Source: Bacteroidota bacterium
GTDB taxonomy: Bacteria > Bacteroidota > Bacteroidia > Chitinophagales > Chitinophagaceae
Direction: 5' to 3'
Assembly (NCBI GenBank): GCA_018268085.1
Contig: JAFDXE010000026.1
Span: 1 to 63,900, forward strand
Length of the DNA: 63,900 nucleotides
Positions 45,581 to 53,967 of this stretch are shown here, in pieces. Under the pieces are notes generated by a model. It made no database searches, was not told where the DNA came from, and saw only the letters and a program-made list of their open reading frames with translations. The translations under genes were made by a program, and so were the position numbers. The number at the start of each line of letters is the position of its first letter. Within the stretch, counting starts at the first letter, position 1.

Positions 45581-47041
45581 TTATAATTTTATTCCCTGCC
45601 CTTTGTAAAATTCCAGCACTTTCATCTTAAACACATAATCAAAACGGCTGATAGAATTTTCCAGTTTTGCCCTTAGTAAATTGTTCTGCGTGGTGATCAA
45701 ATCAAATGTGCCCAGCATACCAACATCAAATCTTTTTTTAGCATAATCGTAGGTGAGCTGACTTGCATCTACAGATTTTTTACTTGCATTAAATTTCTCC
45801 AGGGCAATCAATACTGAATTATACGCCTGGAAAATATTCTGCTTCAGTGTTTGATCATCCAGCACTTTCTGTAGCTTCAACGATTGAACATTTAAGATGC
45901 TTCTTTCATAATTAGCTTTCAATGATCCGCCATTGAAGATCGGGATGTTTACACTGAGTCCAACTGACTTACTGAAGTTATTCGACAACTGCCTGAAAAA
46001 ATTCTGGGATTTAATATAACCTGCAACATCACCATTCGTGTACACCGGTTGATATACTTCCGCCTGGTTTGTTGTGCCGGGATTTATGAACAGGTTGGTT
46101 TGATCGTAGGTATTCGTAAATACCGGTACGTAATATGGTCTCTTTTTAAAAGAAAGATAGCTGGAATTCAATCCGCCGAATAAGGAAAGTCCAGGTAGCC
46201 GGGCACCCCAGGCTGCATCACGGTTTCTTTCGGCAGCTTTTATTTTTAAATCGTTGTAGCGTTGCTGCGGCTGGTTTTTCAATGCCAGTTGATAAACAAG
46301 CTCTGGTAACAGGTCGGCAATGGGATCAAGCGGAATCAGGTCAAGCGGTGGTGTTTCTACTTCAAAATCATCAGCAGGATCTATATTCATGTACGCTTTC
46401 AGATTAAGAATATTCTGTACCACAGCACCTTTTGCCGTAATGTAGTTTACACTGTCTGTAGCCAGTTGCGCTTCCAGTTGTGTTAGATTCAACGGTGGCA
46501 AAGCGCCGGCATCTACCATTTTTTTGGTGTTCACCAGTTGTGCTGTTGTTTGCTGCACCTGCACAGAAGCAATGTTTTGCTGTTCAATGGAAAGTAATAT
46601 TTGCAGGTATGCGTTGGCGACAGTAAGGGCGATATCATTCTTTAGTTTATCCACGTTGGCATTGGCTGCCTGTAATTCCCAGTTATTGGCTGCAATGGTA
46701 TTGCGTTTCCTGTAAAAATTGAATATATCGGTGCTGGTTTGAAACTGGAACTGTGCAGACAGGGTATTTTCTGTTACCAGGCTATACGTTGTAGGATCCT
46801 GTGTGTTTCCCGAATTAATGCTGCTGTTACCGTTGATGCTGGCAGTTGGAAATTGCGAAAGCTTACTTTGCTTGTAATTAACCGATGCAACTTTTGCCTG
46901 TACTTCACTCATTTTAACAGTAATGTTGTTGGCCATCGCATAATCAACGATTGATCTGAGATCCCATTTTTTTTTCTGGGCACTGGCTGTCGTTGCCAGG
47001 AAACAGCAGATAAGCAGCGGTAAAAGACATTTGGTATGCAT
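45581..47041 (-). CDS. TolC family outer-membrane channel
   Basis: A 486-residue protein with signal peptide (LLPLLICCFLATTASAQ) and the two-fold repeat of TolC, rich in coiled coil: WDLRSIVDYAMANNITVK, ALTVANAYLQIL, VQQTTAQLVNTKKMVDAGALPPLNLTQLEAQL (in parts) and the second half SYDYAKKRFDVGMLGTFDLITTQNNLLRAK. It forms a trimeric channel for efflux or secretion with the adaptor downstream. A -7-like TAATTTTGC lies just upstream of the start (47053-47045), which would leave almost no leader. Confidence 0.9.
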   Translation of the reverse strand: MHTKCLLPLLICCFLATTASAQKKKWDLRSIVDYAMANNITVKMSEVQAKVASVNYKQSKLSQFPTASINGNSSINSGNTQDPTTYSLVTENTLSAQFQFQTSTDIFNFYRKRNTIAANNWELQAANANVDKLKNDIALTVANAYLQILLSIEQQNIASVQVQQTTAQLVNTKKMVDAGALPPLNLTQLEAQLATDSVNYITAKGAVVQNILNLKAYMNIDPADDFEVETPPLDLIPLDPIADLLPELVYQLALKNQPQQRYNDLKIKAAERNRDAAWGARLPGLSLFGGLNSSYLSFKKRPYYVPVFTNTYDQTNLFINPGTTNQAEVYQPVYTNGDVAGYIKSQNFFRQLSNNFSKSVGLSVNIPIFNGGSLKANYERSILNVQSLKLQKVLDDQTLKQNIFQAYNSVLIALEKFNASKKSVDASQLTYDYAKKRFDVGMLGTFDLITTQNNLLRAKLENSISRFDYVFKMKVLEFYKGQGIKL

Positions 47042-47129
47042 TGCGCAAAATTAATTATAAGCGGGCTAACTTAAGAATTTCTATATGACAAACGGTAACT
47101 ATAGACTGCCGGGTAGTAAATTCCCGATC

Positions 47130-48290
47130 TTACATTTTATCAAATGCCTGCCGGAGGTCATTTATCAGGTAGGATGCATCCTCTAATCCGCAATACAACC
47201 TTACCATCCGGTGTTCTTCGCTGGCAGGGTTAAAATTTTCTTTAGGTACACCGGAGCATTTGGGAATAATCAGCGATTCATGCCCGCCCCAGCTTACCGC
47301 CATGAGAATATGTTCCAGGCTTTCACAGAAGCGCTCTATCTCATCAATATTTTCTGCCTTAAGAACAAATGTGAGTAAACCGCATGCATTTTTCATCTGT
47401 TGCTTTGCCAGTTCGTATTGCGGGAAACTTTCGCTGAATGGAAATAATACCTTTTCTATCCTGGGATGCTGTTGAAGAAATTCTACCACAGCATAGGTGG
47501 TTTGGGTAATTCGTTCCATACGTGCAGGTAACGATCTCAGCCCCCGGATCAGCAACCACGCATTGAAGGGTTGTATCCCGCTGCCAATGTTCAGATACTC
47601 GAGGTAAAAGATTTTCTCTATCATTTTCCTGCTTCCACTTAAAACGCCGGCTACAGTATCGCTGTGGCCCCCGATATACTTTGTTCCCGATTGCAAAACC
47701 AGGTCGATGCCGAGTAAATAAGGTTGCTGGTAAAGCGGCGAGCAATAACTGTTATCACAGATAGTAATTATATTTTCAGCCCTGGCTAGTTCTGCCACTG
47801 CTTTCAGATCCTGAATCGCATAATCCCAACTGTTTGGAGATTCGAGGTAAATGATTTTTGTGTCGGGAAGAATTGCCCTTTCAAAATTTTCGATATAACG
47901 TCCATCTACATACGTAGTTGTAATATTAAACCTCGGTAGTATTTCATTGAATAATTTCTGCGCCCAGGTGTAGGGCTTTTCAACACTTACGATATGATCA
48001 CCGGCTTTTACATTTACCAGCACTGCCGCAAAGATGGCAGCAGCGCCACTGTTGAACACAAGGCAATCCTCCGCACCATCCAGCGCCGCTAATTTTTTCC
48101 TGAGTATATCAACCGTTGGATTTTTTCCCCTGCTATACAGGAAGGTGGAATATTCATCTGCAAATGCCTTACGCATGTCATCCACCGTATCAAAAACAAA
48201 ATTGCTGCTCTGCATGATTGGCGGTGCGATTGCATTAAAATACTGAGCCCGGTCTTCGGCCAGTTCGTTGATGATATATGACAGGTTCAT
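47130..48290 (-). CDS. PLP-dependent trans-sulfuration enzyme (Cys/Met metabolism)
   Basis: A 386-residue pyridoxal phosphate enzyme of the cystathionine gamma-synthase / methionine gamma-lyase family. The PLP Lys204 lies in LQSGTKYIGGHSD. Other family marks are SSNFVFDTVDDMR, YSRGKNPTVD, FNSGAAAIFAAVL and the Asp-Asn pair in TICDNSYCSP. Substrate residues do not distinguish synthase from lyase by eye. It lies 5 bases after an amino-acid permease gene, which suggests uptake and breakdown of a sulfur amino acid; that is inference. Confidence 0.88.
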   Translation of the reverse strand: MNLSYIINELAEDRAQYFNAIAPPIMQSSNFVFDTVDDMRKAFADEYSTFLYSRGKNPTVDILRKKLAALDGAEDCLVFNSGAAAIFAAVLVNVKAGDHIVSVEKPYTWAQKLFNEILPRFNITTTYVDGRYIENFERAILPDTKIIYLESPNSWDYAIQDLKAVAELARAENIITICDNSYCSPLYQQPYLLGIDLVLQSGTKYIGGHSDTVAGVLSGSRKMIEKIFYLEYLNIGSGIQPFNAWLLIRGLRSLPARMERITQTTYAVVEFLQQHPRIEKVLFPFSESFPQYELAKQQMKNACGLLTFVLKAENIDEIERFCESLEHILMAVSWGGHESLIIPKCSGVPKENFNPASEEHRMVRLYCGLEDASYLINDLRQAFDKM

Positions 48291-48295
48291 AATGA

Positions 48296-49672
48296 TTATA
48301 TTTTTTTGAAGCGTTTAGATAAAAAATAAAGGGCAATAAAAACGGCCATTACACAAGTGCCCACCAATGCAGCATGATGATTGTTTTCATAATCCAGGGC
48401 AATGCTCACTGCAACAAAACTGTAGGCCACAATAAAAATTATGGGCAGTAGTGGATAGGCTTTCATTTTGTAAATGCCTGTATTATCGAGGTTACGTGTT
48501 TTCTTCCGCACAATAAAAATAGTAGCAGCTGATAAAACCATGCCGAAGCAATCGAGGAAGATGGTGAAACTCAAAATGCTGTCAAAATCTTTCGACCAGA
48601 AAACAATGATTGCACAAAGCGTAGCAAATACGGTTAAGGAAACAGTGAGTACTTCTGATTGTTCATTTCTTTTTTTAAAAATAGGCGGAAGAATTTTATC
48701 GTCGCTCATCGCATACATTACTCTCGGGTTGCTCATCAGCAATACATTCACATAAGCAAGAACACTCAGGAAAAGAAATACCGACAATACCCTTTCTGCA
48801 TTTACACCAAAAATTTTTGAAGCCATAATGGCGGCGATGTTTTTACTTTCTTTCAATGTTTCAAAACCTATTACTTTAATATAGGCATAATTGATGGTGA
48901 GATACAACAGCACAATGATCAATATCCCGAAGAAAATGCCACGTGGAATATTTTTAGACGGTTCTTTCACTTCCGCACCGAAATTGATAGATTGCTGGTA
49001 ACCACCGTACGTAAAACTAACGGCTACCAAACCGATTCCGAAAGCTTTGATGTATTCTCTTATGCCCGGGCTTACAGCATTGCTTATTGAAGTACTGCCT
49101 GTTGCTGTATCTGAAAAAAATACGGGGAGGATTAACAAAAGGATCAGCACAATTTTAGTGATCATTAATATATTCTGCGTTCGGGCGCTCATTTTCAATC
49201 CCAGTAAATTAACGCCATAAAAAATTACAATGGCCGCAATGGCAATACCCACCTGTATCATTTGAATGTGCGCTGCATTTGTTGCAATGCTCATGTACGT
49301 TTTGTCTTTCACTGCCGGAATAAAAATAGCTGTAATGTATTCTCCGCCAACAATAGCAACACCGGCCAGTGATGCAGCATTGGATACCAGTATCACACAA
49401 TTAATGGCAAACGCAATGGACGGATGATACGCATAGGAAAAAACTTTATAATATCCACCGGTTACGGGTAGCCGGCTGCCGATTTCTGCATAAGTGAGTG
49501 CTCCGCACAAAGCTATAAGTCCGCCCGCAATCCAGGTACAAAAAAACATAAACGTATCCGGAGACACTTTGGCAACATTTGCAGGTGTACGGAAAATACC
49601 CATGCCGATCACCAGGCTCACCATGATCATGGTAAAATCAAAGAGGTTCAGTTTCGCTTTAGATTGCATCAT
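48296..49672 (-). CDS. APC family amino-acid permease
   Basis: A 458-residue inner-membrane transporter with about twelve hydrophobic segments and no signal peptide. Early motifs FDFTMIMVSLVIGMGIFRTPANVA and GGLIALCGALTYAEIGSRLPVTGGYYKVF are typical of LAT/APC transporters, and VSFTYGGYQQSINFGAEVKEPSKNIPRG of the mid region agrees (in parts). It is first of a two-gene operon with the PLP enzyme. A -7-like TATTTTTG is at 49707-49700 on the minus strand. Confidence 0.88.
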   Translation of the reverse strand: MMQSKAKLNLFDFTMIMVSLVIGMGIFRTPANVAKVSPDTFMFFCTWIAGGLIALCGALTYAEIGSRLPVTGGYYKVFSYAYHPSIAFAINCVILVSNAASLAGVAIVGGEYITAIFIPAVKDKTYMSIATNAAHIQMIQVGIAIAAIVIFYGVNLLGLKMSARTQNILMITKIVLILLLILPVFFSDTATGSTSISNAVSPGIREYIKAFGIGLVAVSFTYGGYQQSINFGAEVKEPSKNIPRGIFFGILIIVLLYLTINYAYIKVIGFETLKESKNIAAIMASKIFGVNAERVLSVFLFLSVLAYVNVLLMSNPRVMYAMSDDKILPPIFKKRNEQSEVLTVSLTVFATLCAIIVFWSKDFDSILSFTIFLDCFGMVLSAATIFIVRKKTRNLDNTGIYKMKAYPLLPIIFIVAYSFVAVSIALDYENNHHAALVGTCVMAVFIALYFLSKRFKKI

Positions 49673-49744
49673 GAAAAGATATTAAATAAACGCTGTTTTC
49701 AAAAATATGCAAGGTTTATGCGTTTAATCACAATGCGTATCAAT

Positions 49745-50137
49745 ATGTTTGGCTATTTTTGCTTCGTGTTTAAAAAGGCATTCGCTACCATATTATTACT
49801 GGCTTTTGTGGTGCAAACATTCAGTGCTCCCTTTATCAGGCTGGATTATTTTTTTAACCAGGCCGATTATGCAAAGAATTGTGTGAACAAAGCAAGACCG
49901 CAAATGCATTGTAATGGTAAGTGCCAGGTGATGAAAAAAATTATTGCCGAAGAAAAAAAGCAACAGGAACAAGACGAACAGAAGGCAGGAAGTAAAGTAG
50001 AAGTGTTGTCTTCAAAATCTTTTTTTATTTCATCTGTTACCGTATTTTCCTATCCCATTCAGCGGACCTATATTCTGCGAAATGATTTTTCATTGAGCAG
50101 CACTCCACGTTCTGTTTTCCACCCGCCAACGGTTTAA
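49745..50137 (+). CDS. Small exported protein with HCNGKC motif
   Basis: A 130-residue protein with one hydrophobic segment (AFATILLLAFVVQTFSAP) that may be a signal peptide. After it comes a conserved stretch NCVNKARPQMHCNGKCQVMKK with three cysteines, then a charged coiled region and a C-terminal tail. I know similar unnamed proteins in Bacteroidota, and the clustered Cys/His suggests metal or redox chemistry, without proof. The start is uncertain: ATG codons at 49664, 49718, 49733 and 49745 and a GTG at 49766 are all in frame. Gene 50315 follows after 177 bases. Confidence 0.6.
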   Translation: MFGYFCFVFKKAFATILLLAFVVQTFSAPFIRLDYFFNQADYAKNCVNKARPQMHCNGKCQVMKKIIAEEKKQQEQDEQKAGSKVEVLSSKSFFISSVTVFSYPIQRTYILRNDFSLSSTPRSVFHPPTV

Positions 50138-50314
50138 TGATTTTTTGAAACATAATCTTTTGTGATTATGGGATTTACTTATTAACCCTTACCGGTTAAC
50201 CTCTTACTATTCTTAATTATCTACTGCGGAAGTTGTAATAAATTCCTGTAGAACTGCATGTGCATGTTCGGGGGGTACTTTGTTGATGCACCGCAACAAA
50301 ACAAATAAAATAAA

Positions 50315-51103
50315 ATGAAAAAAATATGTTTATTGGCAGGCGCTGCCGTTGTAATGATGACAAGTTGTAAAAAAGATGATACGCCCGGTTATAATACTAC
50401 CATTAATGCACCACTTTCTGTTGAGTTCGACAATATTGCAGGAGCTGCAGACCTGGAATTAAATACCGGAACCTATACCAATGCCGCTGGTGAAGATTTT
50501 ACGGTTACAAAATTAAAATACTACGTAAGCAATTTTGTGTTAACCAAAACAGATGGCACTGTATATACCGTTCCGCAAGACAGTTGCTATTTTTTAATTG
50601 ATGAAAGTGATGAAGATACACATGAACCTGTGCTGAGCGTTCCCGAGGGGGAATATAAAACCATCAGCTTTGTTTTGGGTGTAGACAGTCTCCGGAATAC
50701 CATGGATGTTAGTCACCGCACAGGCGTACTCGATCCTTCCGGTGCGGGAGCAGATATGTACTGGGGTTGGAACAGCGGTTACATTTTCTTTAAAATGGAA
50801 GGATTATCAGCAGCCAGTTCAATGGGCGATTATATGTATCATATCGGAGGTTTTGGCGGATACAGTTCTGCAACCATCAATAACATTAAAAAAATTACAC
50901 TCGACCTAACCACCAGGGGAGTACCTCAGGTTAAATCAGGCAAGGAAACAAATATTCACCTGATGGTAGACGTGTTGAAAATGTTCAACGGTTCTTCCAA
51001 TGTAAGCATTGCAGCCAATTCCATGGTAATGTTTGATCCTTACAGTACTACCATTGCAGACAATTACGCTAATATGATACGTCATGATCATACCGAAAAT
51101 TAA
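50315..51103 (+). CDS. MbnP-family copper-binding lipoprotein
   Basis: A 262-residue lipoprotein (lipobox MMTSC, Cys about 18). The family pattern is visible: APLSVEFDNIAGAADLELNTGTYTNAAGEDFTVTKLKYYVSNFVLTKTDG (in parts), DSCYFLIDESDEDTHEP, SFVLGVDSLRNTMDVSHRTGVLDPSGAGADMYWGWNSGYIFFKMEG and a HIGGFGG region. MbnP binds copper at a site made by oxidising a Trp to kynurenine through the partner MbnH. Trp residues are present (MYWGWNSGY), and the next gene is MbnH-like. Its 3' end overlaps that gene by 20 bases. Confidence 0.85.
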   Translation: MKKICLLAGAAVVMMTSCKKDDTPGYNTTINAPLSVEFDNIAGAADLELNTGTYTNAAGEDFTVTKLKYYVSNFVLTKTDGTVYTVPQDSCYFLIDESDEDTHEPVLSVPEGEYKTISFVLGVDSLRNTMDVSHRTGVLDPSGAGADMYWGWNSGYIFFKMEGLSAASSMGDYMYHIGGFGGYSSATINNIKKITLDLTTRGVPQVKSGKETNIHLMVDVLKMFNGSSNVSIAANSMVMFDPYSTTIADNYANMIRHDHTEN

Positions 51104-52139
51104 TTTGCGTGTACCCAGGTACGTTATAGTAATCTTTATCTTTCTTACAGGTATTATCGCCTGTAAGAAAGCTTTACTGGATGCGGATTTTGCAGGATTC
51201 AGCAACCCGAAACATTTTCCGTCGCCAACCTATCATTTCGAAACAAACAATATTACAAAAGAAGGATTTGTATTGGGCAGGAAATTGTTTTATGAGAAAA
51301 TGTTGTCGGCAAATAATACCATCAGTTGTGCCAATTGTCATATTCAGTCGGCTGCATTTTCACACAATGGCCATAGTGTTAGTCATGGTATACACGATTT
51401 ACTTGGAACCAGGAATTCACCTGCCATTATGAACCTCGCCTGGAGCAAAACATTTATGTGGGACGGGGGCATATTCGATCTCGATCTACAACCCGTAGCT
51501 CCCATTACCAACAGGGTGGAAATGGATGAACACCTTGAAAATGTGCTGAACAAACTTTCAGCATCTCCCGTTTACCCGGTGATGTTTGAAAAGGCTTTTG
51601 GCAGTACCGAAATTACTTCGGCCAGGCTTTTAAAAGCGCTATCGCAATTTATGCTGATGTGCGTGAGCGATAAAAGCAAATACGACAGTGTTCAGTTGGG
51701 TACAGGCGCCGTATTCACAATGGAAGAAAATGAAGGTTATCTTTTATTTAAACAGAAATGTAACAGTTGTCATACAGAGCCGCTCTTTACCGATAATAGT
51801 TTCAGAAATAACGGTATACCACAAACGAACATAAACGATTCCGGAAGGGGAAAAGTAACCTTGCAGGCTTCGGATGTGTATACATTTAAAGTACCATCAT
51901 TGCGTAACCTTTCTTTTACTGTACCCTACATGCACGATGGAAGATTTTTTACGCTGGAGGAAGTACTGGACCATTATGCCAATCATGTTCAACCCACGCC
52001 CAACCTTGATCCGCTATTACAACAGGGAACTAATTTGGGTATTTCACTTACAACAGTACAAAGGCAACAGATCATTGCATTTTTAAAAACACTCGATGAT
52101 CATGCATTTGTGCGTAATCCCGATTTATCAGAACAATAA
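51084..52139 (+). CDS. MbnH / cytochrome c peroxidase family diheme protein
   Basis: A 351-residue lipoprotein (lipobox ending IIACKK) with two heme motifs, CANCH (Cys82, Cys85, His86) and CNSCH (Cys226, Cys229, His230). Sequence signatures of the BthA/MauG/CcpA superfamily are LGRKLFYEKMLS, GTRNSPAIMNLAW, MWDGGIFDLDLQ and KVPSLRNLSFTVPYMHDGRFFTLEEVLDHY (in parts). In the MbnH-MbnP system the diheme enzyme modifies its neighbour. The coding overlap with the MbnP gene (20 bases) points to translation coupling. True peroxidase activity is the alternative. Confidence 0.88.
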   Translation: MIIPKINLRVPRYVIVIFIFLTGIIACKKALLDADFAGFSNPKHFPSPTYHFETNNITKEGFVLGRKLFYEKMLSANNTISCANCHIQSAAFSHNGHSVSHGIHDLLGTRNSPAIMNLAWSKTFMWDGGIFDLDLQPVAPITNRVEMDEHLENVLNKLSASPVYPVMFEKAFGSTEITSARLLKALSQFMLMCVSDKSKYDSVQLGTGAVFTMEENEGYLLFKQKCNSCHTEPLFTDNSFRNNGIPQTNINDSGRGKVTLQASDVYTFKVPSLRNLSFTVPYMHDGRFFTLEEVLDHYANHVQPTPNLDPLLQQGTNLGISLTTVQRQQIIAFLKTLDDHAFVRNPDLSEQ

Positions 52140-52147
52140 ATAATGTT

Positions 52148-53068
52148 ATGAAAAAAGTCATACTCATCTTCGTGTTTGCATTATCGTTTTGGGTTTCATC
52201 ATTCGCCTGCGATATCTGCGGCTGTGGTGTAGGTAATAATTATATCGGCATCCTGCCCGATTTCAAACAAAAGATCATTGGTATGCGTTTCCGGTATAAC
52301 TCCATGCTTTCGCATATAGGTGTTGATGGCGTGCGTACCTATCTTACAACGGATGAAACCTACCGTACACTTGAACTATATGGCGGCTGGAATATTGGCA
52401 AACATTTCAGGGCCATGGCTACAGTGCCTTATAGTTTCAACGAAAGAGAGAACCGTGGTACAACAAGCCGCAAAAACGGAATGGGAGATATTAGTTTTAC
52501 CGTGTATTATCAACTGCTTAATTCCAGGAAGATGTTCCGGCAAAAATTACTGGTTCAAAATTTATTTATTGGCGCAGGAATGAAATTACCTACGGGAAAA
52601 TACAATCCTGCCGATAAAGGAAATACAAGTGAATCGGGCAATCTCTTTCAATTAGGAACGGCCAGCGTTGATTATACGATCACTGCAATGTACGATCTGC
52701 GTGTGCAGGATATTGGCATCAATGTAAATGGCAGCTATAAAATAAACGGAACCAATAAATATGAATACCGGTACGGCAATAAACTTACGGCCACAACGCA
52801 ACTCTATTACAAGTATAAAATGAAAAACAATCTTTCCCTGGCGCCCAATGCAGGTATATTATATGAGAATGGGAAAACCGATACCGACAATGGCTTTCGT
52901 GTGGATATATCGGGAGGAAAAATTTTTTGTGTTACCGCTGGAATAGAAGTGGCGTATAAAAAAGCGGCCATTGGTTTCAGTTGGCAAAAGCCTGTGTCGC
53001 AGGATCTTGCTCATGGCATAGTTAAGGCAAACAGCAGAACGATGTTGCATTTGTCTTTTTTACTATAA
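52148..53068 (+). CDS. Outer-membrane beta-barrel protein with CDICGCG motif
   Basis: A 306-residue protein. A signal peptide (VILIFVFALSFWVSSFA) is followed at once by CDICGCGVGNNYIGILPDF, then beta-barrel-like sequence with alternating aromatic strands and a C-terminal strand LHLSFLL. The three closely spaced cysteines after the cleavage site are a likely metal-binding site. It follows the MbnH-like gene by 8 bases, so it is probably part of the same metal-handling system as an outer-membrane component. No named function is recognised. Confidence 0.65.
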   Translation: MKKVILIFVFALSFWVSSFACDICGCGVGNNYIGILPDFKQKIIGMRFRYNSMLSHIGVDGVRTYLTTDETYRTLELYGGWNIGKHFRAMATVPYSFNERENRGTTSRKNGMGDISFTVYYQLLNSRKMFRQKLLVQNLFIGAGMKLPTGKYNPADKGNTSESGNLFQLGTASVDYTITAMYDLRVQDIGINVNGSYKINGTNKYEYRYGNKLTATTQLYYKYKMKNNLSLAPNAGILYENGKTDTDNGFRVDISGGKIFCVTAGIEVAYKKAAIGFSWQKPVSQDLAHGIVKANSRTMLHLSFLL

Positions 53069-53105
53069 ACCATGGAGATTACCTAAGCGATGATGCCCCC
53101 GAACC

Positions 53106-53137
53106 TTTGAATCATGCCGAACATTCCTTATGTTTGC
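53106..53137 (+). promoter_or_regulatory. Promoter of the 53181 gene
   Basis: TTTG (53106-53109), a 19-nt spacer and TATGTTTGC (53129-53137) are a full match to the Bacteroidota consensus. The start codon follows 43 bases later. Confidence 0.8.
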
Positions 53138-53180
53138 GGCTCCAAAAAGGAATAAATAATTACTAATAAAATTTTTACAA

Positions 53181-53594
53181 ATGAAAAAGATCAAATTGTT
53201 TTTGTTATCAATGATTGTTTTAACAGCCACCAGCTTTGCACAGGAAAAATCTGCAGGATGGGCTGAAATGAAAGCCTTCCATACATTGATGGCGGCAACT
53301 TTTCATCCTTCTGAAGATGGTGATTTAAAACCATTAAAAGAAAAAGCTGCTGATCTGCTGACTGCTGCAAAAACATGGCAGGCATCCACGATACCTGCAG
53401 ACTATAAACCTGAAGAAACAAGTTCAACTTTAAAGAAACTGGTTGTTCAGTGTGCGGCAATAGACAAAGCAGTGAAAGCCGGAAAGAGCGATGAAGACTT
53501 AAAGAAAATGATTGCAGATGCGCACGATATTTTTCATAAAGTAGCTGGCGAATGCAAAAAAGGAGCTGACGAACACGAAGGTCACAAACATTAA
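53181..53594 (+). CDS. Small periplasmic helical protein with His-rich tail
   Basis: A 137-residue protein with signal peptide (KIKLFLLSMIVLTATSFAQ). The mature part is helical, with a Lys/Ala-rich composition, an internal Cys in VQCAAIDKAVKAGK and another in AGECKKG, and ends in HDIFHKVAGECKKGADEHEGHKH, which carries several His and Cys. It may bind metal. It resembles cytochrome c'/b562-like bundles, but no heme motif is present. It follows the CDICGCG gene by 112 bases with its own promoter. Confidence 0.65.
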   Translation: MKKIKLFLLSMIVLTATSFAQEKSAGWAEMKAFHTLMAATFHPSEDGDLKPLKEKAADLLTAAKTWQASTIPADYKPEETSSTLKKLVVQCAAIDKAVKAGKSDEDLKKMIADAHDIFHKVAGECKKGADEHEGHKH

Positions 53595-53614
53595 TCCTTC
53601 ATAAATTTTAATTG

Positions 53615-53640
53615 AGCCGCTGTATCCCAGCGGCTTTTTT
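53615..53640 (+). terminator. Rho-independent terminator
   Basis: A perfect 8-bp stem (AGCCGCTG with CAGCGGCT) closes a 5-base loop and is followed by a T run, 20 bases after the stop of the His-rich gene. Confidence 0.9.
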
Positions 53641-53666
53641 ATTGATAACAGGTATCATTAATCTTT

Positions 53667-53698
53667 TTTGGTTTTCAATTTCAATCTTATACATTTGC
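53667..53698 (+). promoter_or_regulatory. Promoter of the cobalamin-uptake operon
   Basis: TTTG (53667-53670), a 19-nt spacer and TACATTTGC (53690-53698) match the Bacteroidota consensus fully. Transcription from about 53703 would begin directly at the riboswitch. Confidence 0.8.
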
Positions 53699-53702
53699 AC
53701 CG

Positions 53703-53867
53703 GATCTGGTTCCCGATCATTCGGGATTAAAAGGGAAGCCGGTGTAAGTCCGGCGCTATCCCCGTAGCTGTAAGGTAATTGCGTTCATCGCCTGTTGGAT
53801 CTTCTAACCACTGTTCTATACGAACGGGAAGGTGTTCAAACAGTACCAAGCCAGAAGACCTGCCGAT
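53703..53867 (+). promoter_or_regulatory. Cobalamin riboswitch
   Basis: Conserved cobalamin-riboswitch elements are present in order: AAAAGGGAAGCCGGTG near 53729, GTCCGGCGCTATCCCCG, CTGTAAGG, an ACCACTG segment and CGAACGGGAAGG, and the B12 box AAGCCAGAAGACCTGCC at 53848-53864. It precedes a BtuB-like receptor, as expected. Downstream, TGAAGAT and ATCTTCA (about 53902-53933) can form a hairpin that may be part of the expression platform and supports a start codon beyond it. Confidence 0.92.
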
Positions 53868-53967
53868 TCCATTCTCAATCATCATGCTTTCGGGTGAAAG
53901 GCTGAAGATCAGTACTGCAGCGGCAGCCATCTTCATCATTACCCCATTTGCATTTAAGCAACTGTAT

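Larger units (their letters stand above)
53595..53967. other. Intergenic region before the BtuB-like gene
   Basis: It contains, in order, a terminator, a promoter, a cobalamin riboswitch and a hairpin-rich expression platform (from about 53884). An in-frame ATG at 53884 would give an N-terminal extension through that hairpin; it reads poorly as a signal peptide. Confidence 0.6.

Noticed and set aside
53779..53967. N-terminal extension of the BtuB-like receptor from an upstream ATG
   Set aside because: The first 100 bases are the cobalamin riboswitch, and the rest forms a hairpin typical of an expression platform. The extension does not read like a normal signal peptide.
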